From Aminobacter sp039907765 (GTDB lineage: Bacteria > Pseudomonadota > Alphaproteobacteria > Rhizobiales > Rhizobiaceae): 64,000 nt of DNA. The DNA is taken from NCBI RefSeq assembly GCF_039907765.1, contig NZ_JARDJI010000003.1, positions 1 through 64,000 on the forward strand, read 5' to 3'. The position numbers and the translations under genes were made by a program. Shown here one piece after another: positions 22,086-34,714 of this stretch. The notes below the pieces were generated by a model that did not search any database, was not told the origin of the DNA, and was given only the letters and a program-made list of their open reading frames with translations. Position 1 is the stretch's first letter. Every line of letters starts with the position of its first letter.

Positions 22086-25000
22086 AAACCAGCCTGTACG
22101 TTGCGGGGTGAATGGTCATTTCGCCGCCTTCGCGCAGCACGCGAAGGCGGGCGCCCGTCATCTCGACGGGTTCACCCTCGGGGTTGACGAGAATGAAGGC
22201 GTAGACGTCCGGCTTCTGGTCGAGCAGGCCCCAGACGTCAGCCTCGATCTGGAGCGGCTCGCGCTCCAGGCAGTGTTCCTTCGGATGGTAGTGGCGCAGA
22301 ACTTCACCGCCGGCCGAGCGGCGCTCCCAGGGAAACCTCGTCCCATTGGCGCGGCCGATCCAGCTTCCGTCCGAATGGAAGAAGCGATCCTCTCCATCGG
22401 CCTTATAGCCCTGGGCCAGAGCGAAGCGCGCCATGACGCTGGGACGTTGAGGCTTTGGCGCTGGGCGCGGCTTGGTCGTGACCTCGGTGTCGATCAACGC
22501 GTGACCTGGTTCCCCCGGTTGCGGCTCGGGCTCGGGCGACGCGGTGGGCACGTCGTCCTCCGATAGCTGGAGATCGTCATCCTGGGCCGGCGCAGCTTCC
22601 TCGTGAGCGTCCTCGGAAGACTCATTGGCCACATCGTCGTCGGCCGGCTTGGCTATCGGCTGCAGCTCGACAACTGGCGCAACCGCTTGTCGCTGCGGGC
22701 CAAGCGTGAAGTTCTCTTCGAGGTATTCCTTGATGTCCTCGGGCGACCGCTCGAACGCATAGGCCAGCGCCGCACGAATATCTGCGCTCAGGCTCCTGCC
22801 GATCTCCTCGGGCACGCGCTTCGCGAGCTTGGCCTTCGACAACGGGCTGACGAACAGCTTGTGATCGAGCCACAGGATGTCCGTGAGCCGAGCCGTGCCC
22901 GCGGGCACACCGTCGAGATAGGGAATGACCTCCAGCTTCGGCGCCTGAACCCAACTCGTTTCCGCGATCGCTTCCGCCAGCGCCCGCACGCGCTCGGTCT
23001 CGGCGGGATCGGCAAGCTCGATCCGCCCAAGCTGGGTTCCGAACGCCGTCAGCCAGGCGCGCCGGTCTTCCAAATCCGCGAGCAACGACGGCTGGTTGAA
23101 CCGCTCTTCGACGAGGCTCGACAGAGCCGGAAGCGCCGAGAAGGGCGCGCTCTGGACCATCTCGGCCGAGAGTTGACGGAAGTCCGCCGTCTTGCGTTTC
23201 ACCCAATCGTGGAGATGCCCGTAGGTGAACAGGCTCTGCATGCTCAGCACATGGGCGAGCGTGTCGGCCGGCACCCACTCACCCAGCAGATTCACCCAAT
23301 GCCCGCACTCGTCCCAGATGCGGGTCGGGTATCGGGACAGCAGGGAACGAACGCGGCGGGCGTCGTCGGGCGACAGCGCCTTCTCCGAGGCCAGTGTGCC
23401 GAGCCATTGCAGCGCCAGGTCCGCCGACGGCCGATCGGCGACTCCGATGCGCCGCCACAGGCTGAGATCGACCACGGATACCCGGATTGTCGCGGCGCCG
23501 GGAACGTCCTGTTCATCGCCGGCGATGAACACGCCGCCCGACGTCACCCACGTGCCGTCATTTGCGAGAATGAGCTTCTCGGTCTTAAACGCGTCCCTGA
23601 TGTTCTGCGTGTCTGTGGTCGAGCTCCCGTCGAGCATCTGGTCGAGGCGGCGATACCATTTCTCGACCTCATGGGCGGGGGCCTTGTCCGATTTCGCCAG
23701 GGCACGCAGCCGGTCGAGCAGACGTCCGGGCCCGCTCGGCGTGCTGCGGACGCCCAGAAGGTCCAGCAGAGGTCGCGTCGTTTCCCGGTCGAGCAGCCCA
23801 TGCACGAAGGGCTCGACATCGATCAGCGCTTCCGTCTCCGGGGTGCGTCGCAAGAGATCGCCAGGTTTGTGCAGGAAGCCGCGCACATCGCGAAGGCACG
23901 CTAGTTCCCTGAGCCGCGACGCCCACGCCGGAAGCAGGCCGCGACGCAACACTGTTCGCCGATGGCCATTGGAAGCTTCCTCGGCAACTGTCGCGGATGC
24001 CTTCTGTGACCAGAAGTCGCTCTTTTCCGCGATCAGCTTCTCGGCAACGGCGGCCCATATCCCGTCGTCAGTCTTTGCCGCGCGTTGCCAATGGGCCCAA
24101 AGCTCAGCCGGGAAATCCCAGTCGTGAATGTAGAACCAGGGATCCTTGTAGCGATATTCGATCCGCCCCGAGAACGATCGTTTCTTCAATTCGACATTCA
24201 GCGCCGATTCGCGTCCCGAGAATGTCCGCACCTCGACGAGGGGCGGGAATGTCCGCAGTCCTGATTTGCCCGATGATATCCATTGGAGCCACTCGTCGCG
24301 CGTGCAGGACCTAAAGTTTGCGACGTAGTCGGGATGCAGAAGCTGCGTTTGTCGGAGCGCCTGCGGCAGCAACTCCTCCAATGCGCCATTCTCATCGAAC
24401 AGCACGGCCTTCTCGATGGAGCGGAGCTTCAGGTCGGCACAGGCATACCGGAAGGATTCGCCGATGGTGACACCGAGCTTCGCCGCGATCTGGGCGAGCT
24501 GGACGCATTCGACCAGCTTCGGCTGGCCGGATTTGAAATAATCGGCCGCGACGCGTTCGATGACTGCATTGACGTCGCTGGTACCGTCGAGTCCGATCTC
24601 TTCGAGCACGGCGAAGGCCGCCCCGACCGCGTCGCCGCGCCGGGCGTCCTTGTCGCCCTTGTCGCGGCGCTGATCAGCGAGGAAGCGCGTCCAGTTCTGA
24701 TTGAGCACGATCAGATGGTCGGCCAGGAATTCCCAGTCGTCGTCGGACTGGAGCAGCTTCTTCTCGCCGAGCCGCACGACCTCCGACGCCGAGTAGAGCA
24801 CCTCCTTGCCCTGGACGGGGACGATGCGCAGGCGATTGGTGTCGTGACATTCCCAGCCCGTCACCTCAGGGGCGATGTAGGCCCACAAGTTCAATAGGTG
24901 CCGCCAAGTCGACGGCCGGGGAAGGTGCTTGCCGCGCAGCTGCTGAAGCAGATCGGACTTCGAGAATTCCTCGACCAAGTTCCAGTGAACGAGCTTGGTT

Positions 25001-26304
25001 CGATCCATTGCCGACACATGCTGGCAAAGCGCCTGTCGCGACTGTTCGTCGAGCAGGGCCATGGCCTGGTCGGCTGGCCATATGTCGAATATCGGCAACG
25101 GGACGGCAATCGCCCCCTTCGTGGCGGCGAGCCCGCCTTCCTCGGTGAGGAGGACCGGCCGATCCCCGATTGCTTCATCGAACGCCAGCTCGACGATGGC
25201 GGCGCAAGACCCTTCGAGCGTGCTCGCCTCGCGGTCGACATCGGGGAGGAGTCCATAGGCGTCCGCCCGATCGCGCGGGCTGGACTTGGTCTGTTCGAGC
25301 CATTCCGCCATCGCATCGGCGGCGAGTGCGCCGGCGCGCTTCAGCAGCCAGCGGTTCGTGGGCGAGGTCTCCGGATCCTTGATCTTGAGGCGCGCGGGAT
25401 CCTGGATGAAAGGGGCGTTGCAAGCGAAGGGGAGCGGGGTCTCGACGCCGGTCGGCAGGACGACATAGAGCCGCCCTTTCGCTCCCAGGACGATCTCAAC
25501 CCGGCAGGGCGGAAAGTCGCCGCCGTCCTCGGCGCCGATCATGCGCTCCTTGCGGATCTCATCGAGCGCATCGTCGGGAAAAGCCTCCTCGGCGGAGCGG
25601 ACCAGCAGGAACGGGTCGTCCGCCTTCTCGTCCAGGGCCATCCATTCGCTCTCGGCGACGGGGCCGGGGCCGAGACTCTGCCAATGCACCGCCTTGTCGC
25701 CGATCTGAAGCCGTCGGATGGTCTTGAAGAACAGCAGAGACACAGGGCTCTTCAGCCATTCGTCGAGGTTCTTCTCGACCTCACGGCGCAACAGCGAGTT
25801 GGCGATCGCCACCTCGACGCGCGTGCTGCCCGCCGTCGGTTGATCGCGTTCGATCCAGTGCGGCTCGGTGAACCGGGTGCGCTCGAAGGCCACGGCAAGT
25901 GTGGGCGTGAAGAGCTCGACCCGATCGCCCAGGCTGAACGTGCTCTTGAAGCCGATCCCCCGGAAGCCGATCGTATGGAGGGCGCGCTTGTTCGAATAGC
26001 CGAAGCGGCAGATCGACGCGAAATGGGCCTCGATGAAGTCCTCACCGTTGTGCTCGAACACGAAGCGATCGTCCTCGATCGAGACGCGCGCTTCGCTGGC
26101 GCCGGCATCATCGGCGTTCTGGAGCAGTTCGGACAGGATGTGACGCGGGCTCTGCACCTGCTTGAAGAGCTGGTGCCACGGACCGGCAAGCTCCGGGTCC
26201 GCCTCGAGTTGATCCCAGCGTTTCGACGCGCGCTCTCTGATCCGGTCGAAATAGTCCGGAGGAGCGCCGATCGCGGTCGCGAGCATCTGGCGTTCCGCGC
26301 TCAT
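22069..26304 (-). CDS. sacsin-like HATPase (GHKL) large protein
   Basis: A 1411-residue protein with a GHKL/HSP90-type ATP-binding domain at residues about 40-230: ILSELLQNADDAGASEARV (N box), ICRFGYSNKRALHTIGFRGI and IGFKSTFSLGDRVELF (G boxes). This is the sacsin N-terminal arrangement. The middle is long and without recognised motifs; an acidic stretch (AAPAQDDDLQLSEDD) precedes a C-terminal domain of about 130 residues. Such proteins occur in defence islands as putative sensors or chaperone-like ATPases. I chose the ATG at 26304 since the 42 residues upstream are Arg-rich and overlap no homology. It lies 64 bp after the small gene. Confidence 0.78.
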   Translation of the reverse strand: MSAERQMLATAIGAPPDYFDRIRERASKRWDQLEADPELAGPWHQLFKQVQSPRHILSELLQNADDAGASEARVSIEDDRFVFEHNGEDFIEAHFASICRFGYSNKRALHTIGFRGIGFKSTFSLGDRVELFTPTLAVAFERTRFTEPHWIERDQPTAGSTRVEVAIANSLLRREVEKNLDEWLKSPVSLLFFKTIRRLQIGDKAVHWQSLGPGPVAESEWMALDEKADDPFLLVRSAEEAFPDDALDEIRKERMIGAEDGGDFPPCRVEIVLGAKGRLYVVLPTGVETPLPFACNAPFIQDPARLKIKDPETSPTNRWLLKRAGALAADAMAEWLEQTKSSPRDRADAYGLLPDVDREASTLEGSCAAIVELAFDEAIGDRPVLLTEEGGLAATKGAIAVPLPIFDIWPADQAMALLDEQSRQALCQHVSAMDRTKLVHWNLVEEFSKSDLLQQLRGKHLPRPSTWRHLLNLWAYIAPEVTGWECHDTNRLRIVPVQGKEVLYSASEVVRLGEKKLLQSDDDWEFLADHLIVLNQNWTRFLADQRRDKGDKDARRGDAVGAAFAVLEEIGLDGTSDVNAVIERVAADYFKSGQPKLVECVQLAQIAAKLGVTIGESFRYACADLKLRSIEKAVLFDENGALEELLPQALRQTQLLHPDYVANFRSCTRDEWLQWISSGKSGLRTFPPLVEVRTFSGRESALNVELKKRSFSGRIEYRYKDPWFYIHDWDFPAELWAHWQRAAKTDDGIWAAVAEKLIAEKSDFWSQKASATVAEEASNGHRRTVLRRGLLPAWASRLRELACLRDVRGFLHKPGDLLRRTPETEALIDVEPFVHGLLDRETTRPLLDLLGVRSTPSGPGRLLDRLRALAKSDKAPAHEVEKWYRRLDQMLDGSSTTDTQNIRDAFKTEKLILANDGTWVTSGGVFIAGDEQDVPGAATIRVSVVDLSLWRRIGVADRPSADLALQWLGTLASEKALSPDDARRVRSLLSRYPTRIWDECGHWVNLLGEWVPADTLAHVLSMQSLFTYGHLHDWVKRKTADFRQLSAEMVQSAPFSALPALSSLVEERFNQPSLLADLEDRRAWLTAFGTQLGRIELADPAETERVRALAEAIAETSWVQAPKLEVIPYLDGVPAGTARLTDILWLDHKLFVSPLSKAKLAKRVPEEIGRSLSADIRAALAYAFERSPEDIKEYLEENFTLGPQRQAVAPVVELQPIAKPADDDVANESSEDAHEEAAPAQDDDLQLSEDDVPTASPEPEPQPGEPGHALIDTEVTTKPRPAPKPQRPSVMARFALAQGYKADGEDRFFHSDGSWIGRANGTRFPWERRSAGGEVLRHYHPKEHCLEREPLQIEADVWGLLDQKPDVYAFILVNPEGEPVEMTGARLRVLREGGEMTIHPATYRLVYDLDQ

Positions 26305-26368
26305 CGCGAGGCCCCCGCGTTCGGGAGCTGCGCGAACGCGCGTCGCGGTTGCGTTGACCGTTCGACGA

Positions 26369-26860
26369 TCATGCCTCGAACTCAATCGTCGAAGGCGTTG
26401 CGACCAGTTCCGGCCCGCGCGGCGGCGCACTCTTGCGCCAGCCGCCCTTGATCGTCTGGATCGCCGAAATCGGCAGCCTCTGGGCGGGCGGTAACTCGCG
26501 CAGATCGCGGACGTGCCAGAACACGGCCCAATGCCCCTGATTGTCCGACGTGTATTGCCCGGTCGTCGGAGGGCGGTGGGTCATTCCCTGCGAGTGCTTG
26601 CCGTTCGCGCTCTCCTCGCAGCCGAAGTACCAGCCTCTCCAGCTAACGACGAGACTGTCCTTCGCCGGCACGTCCTCGTGGGACGGATAGATCAGGACCG
26701 GGACGAACGCGTCGCCGCGAAGCTCTTCGACCTTGCGGAACAGCTCCCATTTGCGCGAGCCGAAGGCGACGAATCCCGTGCGGCGCGCGATGTCCTCGCC
26801 CGACTGGAGATGCTCCAGCGGGACCGGTGCAAGGATGGCGAAATCCTTGATGTCCGTCAC
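26369..26860 (-). CDS. small protein of the defence operon, unknown
   Basis: A likely second cistron of 163 residues starting at a GTG at 26860 (MTDIKDFAILAPVPLEHLQS) and sharing a 4-bp GTGA overlap with the shifted end of the ASCH gene. Features: VAFGSRKWELFRKVEE, VPVLIYPSHED, SLVVSWRGWYFGCEESANG and HWAVFWHVRDL. The many aromatic residues and beta-strand pattern suggest a small ligand- or nucleic-acid-binding fold, but I do not recognise a family. It is in the same frame as the first part of the ASCH gene, so the unbroken frame fuses the two. Confidence 0.6.
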   Translation of the reverse strand: MTDIKDFAILAPVPLEHLQSGEDIARRTGFVAFGSRKWELFRKVEELRGDAFVPVLIYPSHEDVPAKDSLVVSWRGWYFGCEESANGKHSQGMTHRPPTTGQYTSDNQGHWAVFWHVRDLRELPPAQRLPISAIQTIKGGWRKSAPPRGPELVATPSTIEFEA

Positions 26861-27732
26861 GGCGCCCTCCCTGCCGAACCCCGTCTCCTGAGGCTGACGC
26901 GATAACGGTAGGGCGCGGTCTCCTCGATCACGACGAGGTCTCCGGCCCGCGCGCCATGCGATTTGTAGAAGGCGCCGATCCAGCCCGCGGGCGCGGAAGA
27001 ACTTCTTGTCCTGGCCGTCGATGTCGGTCCGCACCGGCTCCGGTCCGCCCCAGTCGATCACCACCTCGCCTCGTGCCCGCGAGGCCTTGTTCGAGCCGCC
27101 GATCACATCGTCAGGGAACTTGTCGATTAGCGGTCGCAGATAGAAGTGGTTGTTACGCAGATTGGCGTGGTTGATTTCGATCTCGCCGATCCAGCGCGCC
27201 GTGGATGCTGATGCGGGCGGCGAGATCGCGGCCGCCGTGGCGGCCTTTGGCGTTTGGATTCGACCAGCCGCCGCCGACGGCTGCCTGGCGGCAACCGTCA
27301 CCGCCTCCGGCATGGGCTCGGCAACCGAGCCTTCGGGGAACACGCCACGCAACGCGGCGGCGATCCCCGCGATCGCCTCCTCGTCCAGTTCGACCCAGGT
27401 CACGGCGCCGCTCTTGTGCCGGTAAGGCACTGGCCGGTCGAGCCGGCGCACCTCGTCCAGCTTCCACGGCACGTTCCATTTCGCGACCGCGCCGGAGCGG
27501 ATCATGTGCTCGGGGATGCAATGGCGCTCGAACGTCACGATCATGTCTGCCGGCGACAGCGGCCGGCCGACCTCGGTCAGCTTGGCGACGCCGTACACCG
27601 CGCCCGTGCCTTTCCGGATGAGTCCGAACCAGCCGCGATGCGACGTCGCCGACGAGCGCATCTCCCAGGTTTTCGAGCCCTCGAGGAGATGGCCGATCCA
27701 CGGATCGGCGACGATAAGCCCCTTGGTGATCC

Positions 27733-27736
<4 letters not shown>
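26369..27736 (-). CDS. ASCH-domain protein, frame fused to the next gene by a shift
   Basis: As the sequence stands one frame of 455 residues is open. Residues 1-120 are an ASCH domain (VADPWIGHLLEGSKTWEMRS), a PUA-like fold that reads RNA or modified bases. After a Pro/Ala linker comes IEINHANLRNNHFYLRPLID up to QDKKFFRARG. From there the frame gives Arg-rich, unlikely sequence, while the neighbouring frame gives a plausible continuation, WIGAFYKSHGARAGDLVVIE then APYRYRVSLRR, ending at a TGA at 26857-26859. A one-base insertion near 26983-26992 explains this. The intact gene would be 26857-27736. It overlaps the helicase stop by 4 bp. Confidence 0.6.
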
Positions 27737-31233
<3,497 letters not shown>

Positions 31234-31259
31234 CGGCTGAATCTACCCCCCAAATGCTG

Positions 31260-32123
31260 TCATAGCTGAAGCTCAGTCTTTTCTAAAGCAGCCTCGGTTT
31301 CCTTGCGATTTATCGCAACGATATGCTGCGTGCGCGGATTCTGTTTTGCGGCATCGCCGAGCAGCCCAAGTCGTTTCAGCACATAGAAAAGCATCGCGTA
31401 GCGGACCGGGAGGATGCCGTTACCGTGATCGAAGCCGTAATCCTTGGCGACGACTTTCTTCTGGCTCTCGGTCAGATCGGGATGCGGACCGACGACGACA
31501 TCGAAATAGTTGTTCCAGAGCCAGTCCTGCTCGCCAGTCGCGCCGGGCCTGCCCTTGTCGCCGACCTCGAGAATACGCGGCAGGAGGAAATCCTTGAACC
31601 TGTCCTGGAGATGGCAATAGGCCCGGGCGTGCCAGCGGAACCCGTCATAGCCGAAAGCGTGCGGCGTGATCCTGCGCCATATCGGATCGGGGCGGGATCG
31701 GTTCATCGACTGATAGAATATGTCCACGGAGGCGCCCTCGCGCACCGCGTCAAGGATCCTGCGCAAGACCTCGATGTCGATGTCGCGCTTGGGCGTCAGG
31801 GCGACGTCGGCACTCGGAAGCGTGGCGATCCAGGAATCATGGGCCGGCACGGTGCCTTCGGCGACAGCGCGGAGCTGCGCAAGGTAGGTGTAGGGATCGG
31901 GATCGAGGAAGCGCAGGACGAACTTTTCAGCCGCGACATAGCGCTTCGAACGCGTATCGTAGTCCATATTTCCGGGTGCCCGTTCCTGGTAGAGCGTCAG
32001 GTCCTTGGACGCCTGTGGAATCGATACTCCGAAGCATTCCTTGATGTCGGCACGATTGATCGAGCCCTCCCAGAACAGGCGGAACTCAATAAATTCAAGC
32101 CTTTGCTCAACACCCCAGCGCAC
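31260..32123 (-). CDS. WYL-domain transcriptional regulator
   Basis: A 287-residue protein: N-terminal winged helix (EQRLEFIEFRLFWEGSINRA, SIPQASKDLTLYQE), then a WYL domain (VDIFYQSMNRSRPDPIWRRI, TPHAFGYDGFRWHARAYCHL) and a C-terminal WCX-like extension. This is the layout of the BrxR/CapW family that represses phage-defence operons and is thought to respond to nucleotide ligands. The start is a GTG at 32123 preceded by GAGGA. It is the first gene of the minus-strand operon and so probably self-regulating. Confidence 0.82.
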   Translation of the reverse strand: MRWGVEQRLEFIEFRLFWEGSINRADIKECFGVSIPQASKDLTLYQERAPGNMDYDTRSKRYVAAEKFVLRFLDPDPYTYLAQLRAVAEGTVPAHDSWIATLPSADVALTPKRDIDIEVLRRILDAVREGASVDIFYQSMNRSRPDPIWRRITPHAFGYDGFRWHARAYCHLQDRFKDFLLPRILEVGDKGRPGATGEQDWLWNNYFDVVVGPHPDLTESQKKVVAKDYGFDHGNGILPVRYAMLFYVLKRLGLLGDAAKQNPRTQHIVAINRKETEAALEKTELQL

Positions 32124-32143
32124 TCAGCGATCCTCGGTATGCG

Positions 32144-32190
32144 ATTATAAACTATACTGACTTGACAAACAAGTACGTGTAGTTCATATA
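32144..32190. promoter_or_regulatory. overlapping divergent promoters with inverted repeats
   Basis: Plus strand: TTGACA at 32162-32167, 17-bp spacer, CATATA at 32185-32190, reading towards the DUF2188/CBASS genes. Minus strand: TTGTTT (plus coordinates 32167-32172), 17-bp spacer, TATAAT (32144-32149), reading to the WYL gene. The -35 boxes overlap. ACTTG-ACAAA-CAAGT (32160-32174) and CGTGTA-GTTCA-TATACG (32176-32192) are inverted repeats at this spot, candidates for the WYL operator. A protein bound there would cover both promoters. Confidence 0.6.
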
Positions 32191-32226
32191 CGCATCCTGA
32201 CAGTGAGTCAACGGCGGGAGGCCAGA

Positions 32227-32463
32227 ATGGCGGATAGGTACGTTACCAAACATCCCAAGGGCTGGGCGGTTAAGGCGCCGGGCGCGGATCGGGCGAGCAG
32301 CGTCCATCACACGCAGCGCGAAGCCGAGCAGGCTGCGAAGCAGACGGTCCGCAATCTCGGCGGCGGAGAGGTTCGCATCCAGGGGCGCGACGGCCGCTGG
32401 CGCGATTCCGACACGGTGCCGCCCGGCAACGATCCGAATCCGCCCCGGGATCGGAAGCATTAG
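32227..32463 (+). CDS. DUF2188 small protein
   Basis: A 78-residue basic protein, RYVTKHPKGWAVKAPGADRA with HHTQREAEQAAKQTVRNLGG and a C-terminal tail rich in Asp, Pro and Arg. The pattern V-x-P-x-x-x-G-W-x-V...T...A...A fits DUF2188, whose function is unknown. The ATG at 32227 is preceded by GGGAGG at 32215. It sits 24 bp before capV and probably shares its transcript. Confidence 0.75.
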   Translation: MADRYVTKHPKGWAVKAPGADRASSVHHTQREAEQAAKQTVRNLGGGEVRIQGRDGRWRDSDTVPPGNDPNPPRDRKH

Positions 32464-32487
32464 CTGCGGCGAGCGGGGGCAAACACC

Positions 32488-33453
32488 GTGAAGCGCATCC
32501 TTACCATAGATGGCGGCGGCATCCGGGGCACCTTCCCGGCGGCGTTCCTCGCCAACCTGGAACAAGAGCTCGATCAGCCGATCGGCCACTATTTCGACCT
32601 GATCTCCGGAACCTCTACCGGAGGCATCATCGCCATCGGGCTGGCGCTCGGCATGCGCGCCGCCGACATCCTCAAGCTCTATGAAGATAAGGGGCCGGCG
32701 ATCTTCGCGCAGACGCGCGGCGGCGTCGCGGGCTGGCTCGGCCGGCATGTGCGCAAGGGACGCTGGCTATTCTGGGGACCTAAATACAGCGCGCAGCCGC
32801 TCCGTGATGCGCTTCAGGGCGTGCTGGGCGACCGCAAGCTTGGCGAGGCGCGGACGCGCCTGGTAATCCCTGCATGGCATCCCCAGACGCAAGGCGTCTA
32901 CATCTTCAAGACGGCCCATCATCCTCGCCTGAGGACAGACTACAAGGAGCTCGCGATCGACGCGGCGATGGCAACGGCAGCTGCGCCGACATATTTCGCG
33001 CAGCACGTCACCGCGAATGATGTCGGGTTGGTCGATGGTGGCCTGTGGGCCAACAACCCGACCGGCATCGCCGTCGTTGAGGCGATAGCGACGCTTGGCT
33101 GGCCTGCCGACGATATCAGGGTTCTCAGCATCGGCTGCCTCGAGGACATCAAGGTCGTCCGCGAGGCCTATGGCGCGGCCAGGCTCGCCCCTCAACTCGC
33201 CAGTCTGTTCATGGCCGGGCAGTCACACGGCTCGCTAGGCATCGCCCATATTCTCACAGGCGACCCGCACGAGCGACGCGCCATCTATCGCGTCTCCCAG
33301 CCGGTGCCTGACGGCTTCTACTCCCTCGACGACACCAGTCGCATCCGCAGCCTGAAAGACCGCGCCTTCGCAGAGGCGCGTATCCAGAAGGCGATCCTCC
33401 AACCGCAATTCTTCGGCGCGCCCGCTGACGAATTCGTCCCTCACTGCAGGTGA
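32488..33453 (+). CDS. capV: CapV-type patatin phospholipase, CBASS effector
   Basis: A 321-residue patatin-like lipase. It has ILTIDGGGIRGTFPAAFLAN (oxyanion loop GGGIRG, residues 9-14), LISGTSTGGIIAIGLALGM (nucleophile Ser43 in GTSTG) and VDGGLWANNPTGIAV (catalytic Asp in DGG). In CBASS such an enzyme is switched on by a cyclic dinucleotide and degrades membrane phospholipid, causing abortive infection. The start is a GTG at 32488 with GCGGGGG before it. The CD-NTase follows after 4 bp. Confidence 0.88.
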   Translation: MKRILTIDGGGIRGTFPAAFLANLEQELDQPIGHYFDLISGTSTGGIIAIGLALGMRAADILKLYEDKGPAIFAQTRGGVAGWLGRHVRKGRWLFWGPKYSAQPLRDALQGVLGDRKLGEARTRLVIPAWHPQTQGVYIFKTAHHPRLRTDYKELAIDAAMATAAAPTYFAQHVTANDVGLVDGGLWANNPTGIAVVEAIATLGWPADDIRVLSIGCLEDIKVVREAYGAARLAPQLASLFMAGQSHGSLGIAHILTGDPHERRAIYRVSQPVPDGFYSLDDTSRIRSLKDRAFAEARIQKAILQPQFFGAPADEFVPHCR

Positions 33454-33457
33454 TGCC

Positions 33458-34714
33458 ATGACCATGCACGACAAGCGGCTCGCGAAATCGCACGACGATA
33501 TCCTGGAGGCGATGGCGGATGCCCTCGACATCCCGCCGTCGAAGTTCGAAGAGGCAAAGAACCGCTACGAGGCAATCGGCAACTGGCTCGACCGCCCGGA
33601 GTCAACGCTCGCCGACTACGACCCAGCGATCTCGCCGCAGGGTTCCTTCCTTCTCGGTACGGTTACGCGGCCGCTGACCGACGCGGAGGAATATGATGTC
33701 GATCTCGGGTGCCGGCTCAACGCGTCGAAGGCCGAGTTCACGCAGAAGGGCCTGAAGGAAGCGGTCGGCTATGAAGTCGCGCTCTACGCCAAGGCGCACG
33801 GCATGGCCAAACCGGACGAGCGGCGCCGCTGCTGGACCCTCAACTACGCTGCCGGCGCGCAATTCCACATGGATATCGTGCCCGCGCTTCCTGATGCCCA
33901 GCGCTATAAGACCAAGCTGCTTGAACATGGCTATCGCTCGCTGGCTTACGACACTGCTTTGACCGGCCAGGCGATTGCCATTACGGACAATACCCTCCCG
34001 CACTACAACCAGCAGACCGAAGACTGGCCGCAGAGCAACCCGCTCGGTTATGCGGCGTGGTTCCGTAGCCGCATGCGCGTGCGCCTGACGGAGGCGAAGC
34101 GCGCTTTCGCGCAGCGTGAGCGGATCACTGCCAGCGTCGAGGACATCCCCGACTACAAAGTCAAAACGCCGCTGCAGCGCTCAATCCAGCTTCTGAAACG
34201 GCACCGCGACTGCATGTTTGCGGACGACTGCGAGCACAAGCCCATTTCGATCATCATTACGACGCTCGCTGCCCATGCCTACAACGAGGAGCCGACTATC
34301 TCGGCCGCGCTGCAAAGCATCCTGACCGGGATGGATCGCTATATCGAAGATCGCGGTGGTGTCGCGTGGGTGGCCAACCCGGTCAATCCGGCCGAGAACT
34401 TTGCCGACAAATGGGCGGAGGAACCCAAGAAGCGTGATAACTTCCGCCGCTGGGTCGACCAGGCCCGGCAGGATTTCGCATTCTATCTGCGAGTGAGCAC
34501 GTTCGACAAAGTTCCTGAAGTGCTCCGGGAGCATCTCGGCGCGAAGCTGGTCGATAGCACCCTTGCGGCAATACTCCCCGTGGCGGCGGTCGCTCTGGCC
34601 ACGCCGGCCATCGCGCGGGATATTTCGGATAGCGGTGACATGGGGCGCGCCGAGCGCGCCGTCGAACAGATCAACCGCGACGGGCCGCAGTCGAAGCCTT
34701 GGGCCAAGTCTTAG
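33458..34714 (+). CDS. CD-NTase (CBASS cyclic oligonucleotide synthase)
   Basis: A 418-residue nucleotidyltransferase with PQGSFLLGTVTRPLTDAEEY (GS motif at 62-63) and the metal ligands D80 and D82 in YDVDLGC; a third acidic residue lies in QFHMDIVPALPD. A helical C-terminal domain (LQRSIQLLKRHRDCMFADDC) follows, as in the OAS-like fold. It should make a cyclic di- or trinucleotide after phage sensing and activate CapV. The product cannot be read from sequence. It overlaps the E2 gene by 16 bp. Confidence 0.85.
   Translation: MTMHDKRLAKSHDDILEAMADALDIPPSKFEEAKNRYEAIGNWLDRPESTLADYDPAISPQGSFLLGTVTRPLTDAEEYDVDLGCRLNASKAEFTQKGLKEAVGYEVALYAKAHGMAKPDERRRCWTLNYAAGAQFHMDIVPALPDAQRYKTKLLEHGYRSLAYDTALTGQAIAITDNTLPHYNQQTEDWPQSNPLGYAAWFRSRMRVRLTEAKRAFAQRERITASVEDIPDYKVKTPLQRSIQLLKRHRDCMFADDCEHKPISIIITTLAAHAYNEEPTISAALQSILTGMDRYIEDRGGVAWVANPVNPAENFADKWAEEPKKRDNFRRWVDQARQDFAFYLRVSTFDKVPEVLREHLGAKLVDSTLAAILPVAAVALATPAIARDISDSGDMGRAERAVEQINRDGPQSKPWAKS

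Noticed and set aside
24898..26451. A 517-residue open frame on the plus strand
   Set aside because: Antisense to the HATPase gene; no ribosome-binding site or family pattern.
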